32,240 nt of DNA from an uncultured Selenomonadaceae bacterium (GTDB lineage: Bacteria; Bacillota; Negativicutes; Selenomonadales; Selenomonadaceae): contig CAMCDL010000007.1 in NCBI GenBank assembly GCA_945873565.1, positions 1 to 32,240 of the forward strand, written 5' to 3'. Position numbers and translations under genes: made by a program. Shown here in pieces: positions 9,518-18,099 of this stretch. A model generated the notes under the pieces. That model was given only the letters and a program-made list of their open reading frames with translations, did no database searches and was not told where the DNA came from. Position 1 is the first letter of the stretch. Every line of letters begins with the position of its first letter.

Positions 9518-9967
9518 TTATGCCTGGCCAAGTACATTAACCTGCTTTACACCATCAACAGCCTTGATTTTATCCAGCAGAGCCTCCAAATCTACAGACA
9601 TATTAGCAGTCTCGATGGAAACAGTTGCATTAGCAATTCCTTGAAGAGGAATTCCCTGATTAATAGTGAGAATACTACCGGATTCAGAAGAGATAACATT
9701 CAATACACTGGAAAGAACGCCCTTCTTATGAGTCAGCATAAAGGATAAGGTTACAATCTTATTCTGACTTGCCTCATAAAATGGGAAAACATAATCCTTA
9801 TACTTATAGTACGCACTACGGCTGAGGTCCATACGCTCAACGGCCTCATTAATTGTGCGCACATCGCCATGCTTAAGCATCTCTTTGACCTTGATGGTCT
9901 TTTTTATTGCCTCTGGCAAAATCTCTTCTCTTACGAGAAAAAGACCTTTCTTGCTGTTATCGCTCAT
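9518..9967 (-). CDS. ACT domain-containing protein (UPF0735/PheB-like) with N-terminal HTH-like segment
   Basis: MSDNSKKGLFLVREEILPEAIKKTIKVKEMLKHGDVRTINEAVERMDLSRSAYYKYKDYVFPFYE, then an ACT domain (FMLTHKKGVLSSVLNVISSESGSILTINQ). Start taken at ATG 9967, preceded by GGAGG; the ORF track begins at 10021. Confidence 0.88.
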   Translation of the reverse strand: MSDNSKKGLFLVREEILPEAIKKTIKVKEMLKHGDVRTINEAVERMDLSRSAYYKYKDYVFPFYEASQNKIVTLSFMLTHKKGVLSSVLNVISSESGSILTINQGIPLQGIANATVSIETANMSVDLEALLDKIKAVDGVKQVNVLGQA

Positions 9968-10027
9968 TTCTGTCCTCCATAATTTTTTAGTGTAAAATTT
10001 CGTTAAAAGATATTTGTTCATGCATAA

Positions 10028-10047
10028 TGGATATTATACAATATCCA
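10028..10047. promoter_or_regulatory. Candidate operator palindrome overlapping the -10 of the ACT-hom-thrB promoter
   Basis: Perfect inverted repeat TGGATATT-ATAC-AATATCCA. Confidence 0.65.
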
Positions 10048-10061
10048 CCTAAAAATGACAA
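10033..10061 (-). promoter_or_regulatory. Putative sigma-A promoter of the ACT-hom-thrB operon
   Basis: Minus strand TTGTCA (10056-10061), 17-nt spacer, TATAAT (10033-10038). Confidence 0.75.
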
Positions 10062-10083
10062 TAGTATCCATTGGAAAAACCGA

Positions 10084-10146
10084 AAAAAATAAGGCACATT
10101 TACATTTTCTAATAAAAATAGATAAAATGTATGAAAACAGTGCCTT
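10084..10146 (-). terminator. Rho-independent terminator after plsY
   Basis: AAGGCAC (10091-10097) pairs with GTGCCTT (10140-10146), with inner ACATTTT / AAAATGT complementarity. Minus-strand ATTTTTTT tract follows. Confidence 0.75.
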
Positions 10147-10155
10147 AAATTATTA

Positions 10156-10755
10156 TTATTTCAGTTTGCCAGCCTTAATTTTGTTTTCAGTGCCGCTCAT
10201 GAGGCGGATGATATTTGACTTATGACGATATGTAACAAATGCCGATGTCAGGACACCAAATAGAATATACTCAGAAGAATAATCAAGCATATAGGCTAAT
10301 ACTGGTACAATAATGGCTGCTACAATAGAGCCCAGGGATACGTACCTGGTTACATACACAATAGCAAACCATACGGCGAACACTACTGCAGTTACCACCG
10401 GCATTAGCATAGCAATTACACCCAGACCGGTTGCAACACTTTTGCCACCCTTAAAGCCCATAAAAAGTGACCAGCTATGACCAACAATGGCCATCATACC
10501 GCAGATAACGCCTGCCAGCTCAGTACCTGCAACGTTAACTCCGATATAGGCACTGATAAATCCCTTAAGAAAATCTAGCAGAAAAATAGATAAGCCAGCA
10601 GCCTTGCCAATTGTACGCCATGCATTAGTTGCACCTATATTCTTGCTGCCGTATTCCCTAAGGTCGATACCCCAGATTACCTTGCCTATAATAAGACCAT
10701 TAGGTATGGAGCCAAGAAGATAGCTTACTGCGCAGCAGAGGACAAGCGATATCAT
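10156..10755 (-). CDS. plsY: Glycerol-3-phosphate acyltransferase PlsY
   Basis: Polytopic membrane protein with YLLGSIPNGLIIGK, GSKNIGATNAWRTIGK, GHSWSLFMGFKGGKSVATGLG. Confidence 0.96.
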   Translation of the reverse strand: MISLVLCCAVSYLLGSIPNGLIIGKVIWGIDLREYGSKNIGATNAWRTIGKAAGLSIFLLDFLKGFISAYIGVNVAGTELAGVICGMMAIVGHSWSLFMGFKGGKSVATGLGVIAMLMPVVTAVVFAVWFAIVYVTRYVSLGSIVAAIIVPVLAYMLDYSSEYILFGVLTSAFVTYRHKSNIIRLMSGTENKIKAGKLK

Positions 10756-12083
10756 AAATCGTCCTCCTCCTTCCGCCCACGCACTATAAGCTTCAAAGGA
10801 GTACCCTCAAAGCCAAAGCTTTCTCTCAGCTTATTTTCCAGGAATCTGAGATATGAGAAATGCATCAGTTCAGGATCATTGACAAAAACTACAAATTTTG
10901 GAGGCTGTATATCAGCCTGAGTCATGAAGAATATCTTAAGCTGCTTACCGCGATGAGATGGTGGCGGATTGACAGATACAGCATCTCTTATGAGCTCATT
11001 AAGTACACTAGTCTGTATGCGCATAGACTGCTGATCAGCTACATATTTGACCAGCTCAGTTATACGAGGAATACGCTGATGAGTGAGCGCTGATGTATAA
11101 AGCACTGGCGCATACTGCAGGAATCCCAGCTCATCACGCAGATCCTCAGTAAAGCGCAGGGTAGATTTATCATCCTTATTTGGATAAACATCCCATTTAT
11201 TTACAATGATTACTACGCCCTTGCCTGATTCATGGGCATATCCGGCAATTTTCTTATCCTGCTCGGTAATCCCCTCCTCAGCATTAATAACCATCAGGAC
11301 AACATCAGCCCTGTCTACAGCTCTAAGGGAACGCATTACGCTATAGCGCTCTACTGGCTCATCAATCTTTCCCTTACGGCGCATGCCTGCTGTATCAATC
11401 AAGATAAATTTAATATCATCTGCCACAAAATGTGTATCAATAGCATCTCTGGTAGTACCTGGAATATTGCTTACAATAACCCGCTCTTCACCGATGAGCG
11501 CATTTACTATTGATGATTTTCCTACATTAGGACGTCCTATAACAGCAATGGAAATCTCATCAGCTTCCTTGTCTTCCTCTGCTTCCCGAGGGAAAGCTGC
11601 CACAATAGCATCAAGCAGGTCACCCAGGCCAAGGGCATTTGAGGCTGAAATTCCCAGCGGATCACCGAGGCCAAGATTATAGAATTCATAAATATTCATT
11701 TCCTGCTGAGGACTATCAGTCTTATTTACTGCTAGAATGACCGGCTTATTTGCAGAACGCAGCAGCTTGCCTACCTCCTCATCAGCTGAGGTCAGACCAG
11801 CACGTCCATCTACTACAAATACAATAACATCAGCTTCCTCCATAGCTATCTGCGCCTGCTGACGCATGGAGCTAAGAAGCTGATCTGCAGAATCAAGTTC
11901 AATACCGCCGGTATCAATCATGGTAAACTGGTGATTCAGCCATTCAGCATCCAGATATATGCGGTCTCGGGTTACCCCTGGAAAATCATCTACTATAGAT
12001 ACGCGTTTTTTTCCAATCTGATTAAATAAGGTGGACTTGCCTACATTAGGACGTCCTACAATTGCAACTATAGGCTTGCTCAT
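10752..12083 (-). CDS. der: Ribosome biogenesis GTPase Der (EngA)
   Basis: Two tandem GTPase domains (GRPNVGKSTLFNQIG, GRPNVGKSSIVNAL) and C-terminal KH-like domain. ATGA overlaps with both neighbours. Confidence 0.97.
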   Translation of the reverse strand: MSKPIVAIVGRPNVGKSTLFNQIGKKRVSIVDDFPGVTRDRIYLDAEWLNHQFTMIDTGGIELDSADQLLSSMRQQAQIAMEEADVIVFVVDGRAGLTSADEEVGKLLRSANKPVILAVNKTDSPQQEMNIYEFYNLGLGDPLGISASNALGLGDLLDAIVAAFPREAEEDKEADEISIAVIGRPNVGKSSIVNALIGEERVIVSNIPGTTRDAIDTHFVADDIKFILIDTAGMRRKGKIDEPVERYSVMRSLRAVDRADVVLMVINAEEGITEQDKKIAGYAHESGKGVVIIVNKWDVYPNKDDKSTLRFTEDLRDELGFLQYAPVLYTSALTHQRIPRITELVKYVADQQSMRIQTSVLNELIRDAVSVNPPPSHRGKQLKIFFMTQADIQPPKFVVFVNDPELMHFSYLRFLENKLRESFGFEGTPLKLIVRGRKEEDDL

Positions 12084-13477
12084 GCTTTACCTCCTTTCTT
12101 AGTATATGCAGCATTGCTCTGCCACATATAGGACGCATTCTCTCCGTCGACTCCCTGATAGGAATACCAGAAGGCCAAAGCCTCCAGAAGATCTCGCCCA
12201 TTACCAACAGTTTCAATTCTGGAAGGAAACCTGGAACGGAAGTCTTCCAGTGTAACATCATCTAAAAATATATTATCTCCCGCTCTGAGGCATGATTCTG
12301 GTATCAGGATACCATCAGCCCCGGCTGAAGCAGCCTTCAAGGTTTCTGTCATATCATGGGCAGTGAGAAGCCCTGACACGCTTACTGTAGTACCAAAATA
12401 ATTATTAGGCACAGGAACAATCTCAACTTTAAGATTATTCAGGTTTAGGGAATCTATCAGCTCCTTAAAAACAGGGGCTATTGCTGTTCCTGTTACCACC
12501 TGAAGCCGTACAGGCCTGTCGTAGCCTGAAAGCTCCTCCTCACTGTCCTCAGCGGCCTCCATGAACTCATCAATAAAATTCCTGGCCAATCCGATGCCAT
12601 TATCAAGCTGAGGAAAACCATCATAATATTCTGCTGGCGGAAGCTCTCTGCCAGCCATAAGATAAAACTCATCACCTAAGTAAATAAATGTCCTGCCTGT
12701 TTCTTGACGCTCTTTTTCCTGAAACGCCTCTACCTGGTCAATAACCTTGGCTGCACTTTCCTTATCAAAGGATTTTAATGGATAGCAATCCTGACGGAAC
12801 TTTGTTATGCCAACGGGAACTACAGCCATAGACTGAGCATAAGGCTTCCTGCTCAGAATATCCCTTATGGAACGATCAAGCTCTGGTCCGTCATTAATAT
12901 CACGACACAGAACAATCTGAGTATGATACTCAACATCTGCTTCCTCTAGTTTTTCCAGCTGGCTCATCAGCTTTCCAGCAGTCTTGCAGCGAAGAATCTG
13001 GCACCTGAGTTCAGGATTGGTGCACTGAACTGATACAAATAATGGTGAAAGGTGATACTGCTTTATGCGTTTGAAATCAGCATCCACCATATTGGTCATT
13101 GTAATAAAGTTACCATAAAGAAAGGACATTCTATAGTCATCATCCTTTATATTCAGGCTATCACGCATGTGCGGAGCAACCTGATCCACAAAGCAGAAAT
13201 AACAATTATTAGCACAATGCCTTATTCCGTCAAAAACCGCAGACTCAAACTCTACCCCCAGCTCCTCATCGTAGTCCTTATCAAAGGATACCATTTCCTG
13301 CTGTCCATCCTCATGCTCCACCAGCATATCTATCTCTTCATCAGCAAAGGCAAAGCTCAAATCTATTATATCACGAAGCTTCATACCATTTACTTCTATT
13401 ATTTTGTCCCCAGGAACCAGCTCCAGTTCTTCTGCCAGGCTGCCTGGATTTATGGTAAGAATTGTTCCGTAGGCCAT
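12080..13477 (-). CDS. DUF512 family protein with N-terminal PDZ-like domain and radical-SAM-type Cys motif
   Basis: N-terminal PDZ-like LTINPGSLAEELELVPGDKIIEVNGMKLRD; CANNCYFCFVDQ (CxxxCxxC); SFLYGNFITMTN typical of DUF512 proteins found next to der. Confidence 0.9.
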   Translation of the reverse strand: MAYGTILTINPGSLAEELELVPGDKIIEVNGMKLRDIIDLSFAFADEEIDMLVEHEDGQQEMVSFDKDYDEELGVEFESAVFDGIRHCANNCYFCFVDQVAPHMRDSLNIKDDDYRMSFLYGNFITMTNMVDADFKRIKQYHLSPLFVSVQCTNPELRCQILRCKTAGKLMSQLEKLEEADVEYHTQIVLCRDINDGPELDRSIRDILSRKPYAQSMAVVPVGITKFRQDCYPLKSFDKESAAKVIDQVEAFQEKERQETGRTFIYLGDEFYLMAGRELPPAEYYDGFPQLDNGIGLARNFIDEFMEAAEDSEEELSGYDRPVRLQVVTGTAIAPVFKELIDSLNLNNLKVEIVPVPNNYFGTTVSVSGLLTAHDMTETLKAASAGADGILIPESCLRAGDNIFLDDVTLEDFRSRFPSRIETVGNGRDLLEALAFWYSYQGVDGENASYMWQSNAAYTKKGGKA

Positions 13478-13508
13478 AACATTTCATTCCTAAATCATAT
13501 ACAAATAA

Positions 13509-13532
13509 GGGCCGCCGCTTTCACGACAGCCC
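13509..13532 (-). terminator. Hairpin terminator downstream of rpsA
   Basis: Minus strand GGGCTGTCGT-gaaa-GCGGCGGCCC, followed by TTATTTGTAT; several G-U pairs. Confidence 0.6.
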
Positions 13533-13568
13533 CTTCTTTCTGTTTCTCAAACAGGCCAGCTGCTGATA

Positions 13569-14648
13569 TTACTCAGCGTCCTTAGCCTTGGTGATGCTGA
13601 GGGAAATACGCTTTCTCTCTACATCGATGCGGAGAATCTTTACGCGAACTTCATCACCCTGGCTAACAGCCTCGTCAGCCTTCTCGATGCGCTTCTCAGC
13701 AAGCTCGCCCATAGGAATCAGGCCATCAAAGCCTGGCTCAATCTCCATGAAAGCACCAAACTTGGTCAGCTTGATTACCTTACCAGTGATGATGGAGCCC
13801 TCTGCGTACTTCTCAGCCTTCTCTACCCAAGGATCAGGGAGAGTATCCTTAATGCTGAGGGAAATGCGCTTGTTCTCAGGATCGATGCTCTTAACCTTTA
13901 CATCAACAACCTGACCTTCCTCCAAAACATCGGATGGCTTGTTTACACGAGTCCAAGCAAGATCAGAAATATGAGCCAGACCATCTACGCCACCGATATC
14001 GATGAACGCACCATAATCTACCAGACGCTTAACAGTACCCTGGAGTACGTCGCCATCTTTAACATTCTCAAATACCTCAGCCTGCTTCTTCTCACGCTCA
14101 GCGCTCAGCAGAGTACGGCGGGACAGAACCAGACGCTGCTTATGAGCATCCAGCTCGATTGGCAGAGCCTGAAGGGTCTGACCAACATAAACATTGAGAT
14201 CCTTTACAAAATGGAGCTCAACCTGGGATGCAGGAATGAAAGCACGAACGCCCTTAACCATAGCCACGAGACCGCCCTTAACAACCTGAGTAACCTCAGC
14301 GTCAACAGGCTCGCCCTTCTCTACAATATCCTCGTTCTCGAGATCCTTCCAAGCAGTCATACGAGCGGCCTTAACCTTAGAAACGGTTGCACCGTACTCA
14401 CCGCCGAGGGATACAACAACAACCTCGATTTCATCGCCAACCTTAACAATATCGCTTGCCTTCTCAGGCTCTGGATATGCTAACTCCTTCTTAGGAACAG
14501 GGATATCATTCTTATGACCATCAATGTGAACAGTAGCCTCGTTATCGCTAACTGCCTCAACGGTTGCAGTTACAACATCGTTGACCTGAAGCCCTTCATT
14601 ATTTTCTTCTGCTGCTAACCAGCTCTCCATGGTTATTTCTTCTGACAC
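13569..14648 (-). CDS. rpsA: 30S ribosomal protein S1 (four S1 repeats)
   Basis: Four S1/OB repeats (e.g. GTVKRLVDYGAFIDIGGVDGLAHISDL; GKVIKLTKFGAFMEIEPGFDGLIPMGEL). GTG start at 14648 preceded by GGAGG; an alternative ATG lies at 14630. Confidence 0.93.
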   Translation of the reverse strand: MSEEITMESWLAAEENNEGLQVNDVVTATVEAVSDNEATVHIDGHKNDIPVPKKELAYPEPEKASDIVKVGDEIEVVVVSLGGEYGATVSKVKAARMTAWKDLENEDIVEKGEPVDAEVTQVVKGGLVAMVKGVRAFIPASQVELHFVKDLNVYVGQTLQALPIELDAHKQRLVLSRRTLLSAEREKKQAEVFENVKDGDVLQGTVKRLVDYGAFIDIGGVDGLAHISDLAWTRVNKPSDVLEEGQVVDVKVKSIDPENKRISLSIKDTLPDPWVEKAEKYAEGSIITGKVIKLTKFGAFMEIEPGFDGLIPMGELAEKRIEKADEAVSQGDEVRVKILRIDVERKRISLSITKAKDAE

Positions 14649-15460
14649 TTTACATAAACCTCCTTGATAATCCAGTCAGGTGTAGATGCCCCGGCTGTGA
14701 TACCAATTTTTTTAATATTTTCTAACCATTCGGGACGAACCTCATCAGCTGTCTCGATATGGTGAGTTTCACAAATTTCTGAACAAAGCTGAGCCAGTCT
14801 TGTGGTATTGGCGCTATTCTTGCCACCAATTACCAGCATAAGCTCAACCTCACGGGATAGCCGTACTGCTGCATCCTGACGCTGGTCCGTTGCAGTACAT
14901 ATAGTACGAAGTATCTTTACCTCGTTTGCCTTATCCAAAAGAATGTTTACAATATCCTTAAACTTCTTCCCGGAAAAGGTAGTCTGTGCCACAACACCGA
15001 TACGGCCACATCTTGATACCTCGCCAGCCTCCTCAACGGTCTCAACCACGTAGGCGCCCTCACCAGCCCATTCACGGATACTGCGCACCTCAGGGTGCTT
15101 TTTTTCACCTACAATAACCACCTGATAGCCCTCTTTACTGAGCTCACTGGCAGCCATCTGAGCCTTTCTTACATGGGGACATGTAGCATCCACCATTGTA
15201 AGTCCCTTGTTCTCAATAGCCTTGTATACTGCTGGACCGACACCGTGTGAACGTACAATAACCGTCCCCTTCTCAATCTGATCCAGGCTGTCTATGGTGC
15301 CTACACCTTCATCAGCAAGCCTTGCCACCATCTGGGGATTATGAATAATCGGTCCCAGTGTAAAGGAATCACGCTGTGGTGACGCACTATCACGAGCAAG
15401 CTGAATTGCCCGTTTTACACCATAACAGAAGCCAAGATTATCTGCAAGAATTACTTCCAT
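14633..15460 (-). CDS. ispH: 4-hydroxy-3-methylbut-2-enyl diphosphate reductase
   Basis: LADNLGFCYGVKRAI, LGPIIHNPQMV, VDATCPHVRKAQ, ITAGASTPDWIIKEV. Confidence 0.97.
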   Translation of the reverse strand: MEVILADNLGFCYGVKRAIQLARDSASPQRDSFTLGPIIHNPQMVARLADEGVGTIDSLDQIEKGTVIVRSHGVGPAVYKAIENKGLTMVDATCPHVRKAQMAASELSKEGYQVVIVGEKKHPEVRSIREWAGEGAYVVETVEEAGEVSRCGRIGVVAQTTFSGKKFKDIVNILLDKANEVKILRTICTATDQRQDAAVRLSREVELMLVIGGKNSANTTRLAQLCSEICETHHIETADEVRPEWLENIKKIGITAGASTPDWIIKEVYVKCQKK

Positions 15461-15514
15461 AAACAGAATTCAACCTTTCTTGCTACAGTCTACATAACAG
15501 TATACCAAAAAAAA

Positions 15515-16117
15515 TTACAATTGGCTATGAGAAATTATTAACTTCTCAATATTTTCCATAATTTTTTTTGAAAAATCTTCTAAAGCAGCCTTATCATTAT
15601 GTTTTCCTTCAAAAAACATAGGCTCTCCGAAAATAATTTGCAATTTTGGCAGCATTCCACCGTTAGCAAAAATTTTATTAGTGCCTATTATTGCAGTCGG
15701 AACAACAGGAGCCTTGCTCATAGCAGCCAGCAGGCTCACGCCAGCCTCAGCCTTGCCAAGCTTTCCATCCTTGCTCCGATGCCCTTCAGGAAAAACACCT
15801 AAGCAAAGGCCCTGCTTAAGAATTCCTATAGCAGTCTTTATAGCAGCTCTATCCGCAGCCCCTCTCTTTACAGGAAAAGCATACAGCTGACTGATTATCC
15901 AGCCGCAGATAGCTGGCTTAAATAGTTCCTCCTTGGCCATATAGGCTACGGGCCTTGGCATATATGTACCTATAAACGGTGGATCCCAATTACTCAGATG
16001 ATTGGCTGCCATAATTACAGGACCATCCATAGGAACATTTTCCTTACCAGATACAGCTGGCCTGAACAGAATACCGAACAGAATCTGAAACAAGCACATC
16101 AACAGCTTATAGAACAT
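15515..16117 (-). CDS. plsC: 1-acyl-sn-glycerol-3-phosphate acyltransferase
   Basis: AANHLSNWDPPFIG (HX4D), FPVKRG, FPEGHRSKDGKL. Confidence 0.93.
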   Translation of the reverse strand: MFYKLLMCLFQILFGILFRPAVSGKENVPMDGPVIMAANHLSNWDPPFIGTYMPRPVAYMAKEELFKPAICGWIISQLYAFPVKRGAADRAAIKTAIGILKQGLCLGVFPEGHRSKDGKLGKAEAGVSLLAAMSKAPVVPTAIIGTNKIFANGGMLPKLQIIFGEPMFFEGKHNDKAALEDFSKKIMENIEKLIISHSQL

Positions 16118-16122
16118 TCAAC

Positions 16123-16779
16123 TCACCTGCATCTTTCCAGAATTGCTTCCACTACCTCATCAATACTCATATTACTGGTATCAAGCAGTTCAGCGTCCTC
16201 AGCCTTAACAAGAGGAGAAATCTCACGTTCACTATCAGCCTTATCACGGGCTGCTATTTCAGCCTTCAGCTTCTCAAGGTCAACATCAAACCCCTTCTGC
16301 TTCATTTCTTTGTAGCGGCGCATAGCCCTTTCCTCAATAGAAGCAGTAAGGAAAATTTTTACATCTGCATTTGGCAGCACATTAGTTGCAATATCACGGC
16401 CGTCCATGATTACAGAACCTACATCTGCCATTTCCCGCTGAAGCTCCACCATTTTGGACCGTACAGGACCAAGAGCAGCTACCTGAGATACTATAGCAGT
16501 AACCTCAGGTGTACGGATGAGAGCAGATACGTCCTCGCCATCCGCTAGCACAACGGTCTTGCCATCACTATAATTAAGCTTTACATCAATATCCTTTACG
16601 ACCTCAATAATAAGCTCATCAGTAACCGGCTTTCCCTGCTGAAGTGTTTTCCAGGCAACTGATCTGTACATAGCGCCTGTGTCAATATAGGTATAGCCAA
16701 GCTTCTTAGCCGCCATCTGAGCTACTGTTGATTTTCCTGCCCCTGCAGGCCCATCTATTGCAACTACCAGCTTTTTCAT
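16123..16779 (-). CDS. cmk: Cytidylate kinase
   Basis: AIDGPAGAGKSTVAQMAAKKLGYTYIDTGAMYRS; VIMDGRDIATNVLPNADVKIFLTAS. Confidence 0.97.
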   Translation of the reverse strand: MKKLVVAIDGPAGAGKSTVAQMAAKKLGYTYIDTGAMYRSVAWKTLQQGKPVTDELIIEVVKDIDVKLNYSDGKTVVLADGEDVSALIRTPEVTAIVSQVAALGPVRSKMVELQREMADVGSVIMDGRDIATNVLPNADVKIFLTASIEERAMRRYKEMKQKGFDVDLEKLKAEIAARDKADSEREISPLVKAEDAELLDTSNMSIDEVVEAILERCR

Positions 16780-18077
16780 TTTGTCAGCTCCTCTAATTCC
16801 TTATAAAAGTCAGGGTACGATATTCTAACACAGTCTGGCTCTTCAATTTCAGCTCCAGCACCAGCAAGGCCAAGTATAGCAATGCTCATAGCCATTCTGT
16901 GATCATCATAGCTGAAGCAGGACGCCTTTACTGACTCTTTTCCAGAACCATGTATAACCAGGCCATCCTCTGTACCCTCAATACAGTCCATCAGCTTATT
17001 ATACTGATCTGTAATAGCCTGCAGACGGTCAGTCTCCTTTACCCTCAGCTCTCCAGCACCAGTAATTACAGTATCTCCGTCAGCAAACATCGCTGCCACT
17101 GCAATTGCTGGAATTTCGTCAATAAGCCGTGGCATTATATCAGCACCAAACTCTGTGCCATGCAGCTTTGCGCTTTTTACCAGAATATCAGCCACTGGCT
17201 CAGCTCCGCTTACACGCTCATTCAGCATAGTTATGTCAGCCCCCATATTCCTGAGAACGTCAATAATACCTGTACGAGTAGGATTTATTCCTACATTTTT
17301 GAGAAGAAGCTCACTATCAGGAATTATAGAACCAGCCACCAGCCAATATGCCGCTGAGCTGATATCGCCTGGCACTATAAGCTCTTCTGGCATTTTCAGC
17401 TCATCTGGAGCCTCAAGGCTTACTGATGTTCCTGCATATTCAAGCTTTACCCCCATCGCTTCCAGCATAAGCTCAGTATGATTTCGGGAAACATATGGCT
17501 CTGTCACAGTGGTTCTTCCATCTGCAAAAAGGCCAGCCAGCAGTATTGCTGACTTAACCTGAGCGCTAGCCACTGGGCTGTCATAGCTGATTCCCTTCAG
17601 ACAGCCCTCAGCTGGTATTACAGTAATAGGCAGCTTCTTATTGCCTTCACGTCCCACAATCTTTGCCCCCATCATAGAAAGAGGCTTTATTACTCTGCCC
17701 ATAGGACGCTTATGCAAGGATGCGTCACCAGTAAAGGTTGATACAAATGGCTGAGCAGACAGTATACCCATCAGCAGTCTCAGTGTAGTGCCTGAATTTC
17801 CTGCATCCAGAAGAGTTGCTGGTTCCTTGAGGCCATTTAAGCCATTACCCTTGACTACCAGCTCTGTATCACTGATTATATCAACATCAGCACCCAACGC
17901 TTTCATACAGGCCACTGTAGACAAACAGTCAGCAGAAGGAAGGAAATTTTTAATCCTTACAGGCTTACTGCCCAATGCTGAAAACATAACACTTCTGTGA
18001 GATACTGATTTATCTCCTGGAATTATCAGCTCCCCGCGAAGCCCCCTCATCGCCTTATTAATAGTAAGCTTTTTCAT
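16776..18077 (-). CDS. aroA: 3-phosphoshikimate 1-carboxyvinyltransferase (EPSP synthase)
   Basis: PGDKSVSHRSVMFSALG, LDAGNSGTTLRLLMGIL, RVKETDRLQAI, DDHRMAMSIAILGL; ATGA overlap with cmk. Confidence 0.97.
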   Translation of the reverse strand: MKKLTINKAMRGLRGELIIPGDKSVSHRSVMFSALGSKPVRIKNFLPSADCLSTVACMKALGADVDIISDTELVVKGNGLNGLKEPATLLDAGNSGTTLRLLMGILSAQPFVSTFTGDASLHKRPMGRVIKPLSMMGAKIVGREGNKKLPITVIPAEGCLKGISYDSPVASAQVKSAILLAGLFADGRTTVTEPYVSRNHTELMLEAMGVKLEYAGTSVSLEAPDELKMPEELIVPGDISSAAYWLVAGSIIPDSELLLKNVGINPTRTGIIDVLRNMGADITMLNERVSGAEPVADILVKSAKLHGTEFGADIMPRLIDEIPAIAVAAMFADGDTVITGAGELRVKETDRLQAITDQYNKLMDCIEGTEDGLVIHGSGKESVKASCFSYDDHRMAMSIAILGLAGAGAEIEEPDCVRISYPDFYKELEELTK

Positions 18078-18099
18078 AATAACTTTCCTTTTAGCTTAA

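Noticed and set aside
13052-13585. 177-aa plus-strand ORF opposite the DUF512 gene
   Set aside because: The translation is low-complexity and has no recognisable family. The minus-strand CDS explains the sequence.
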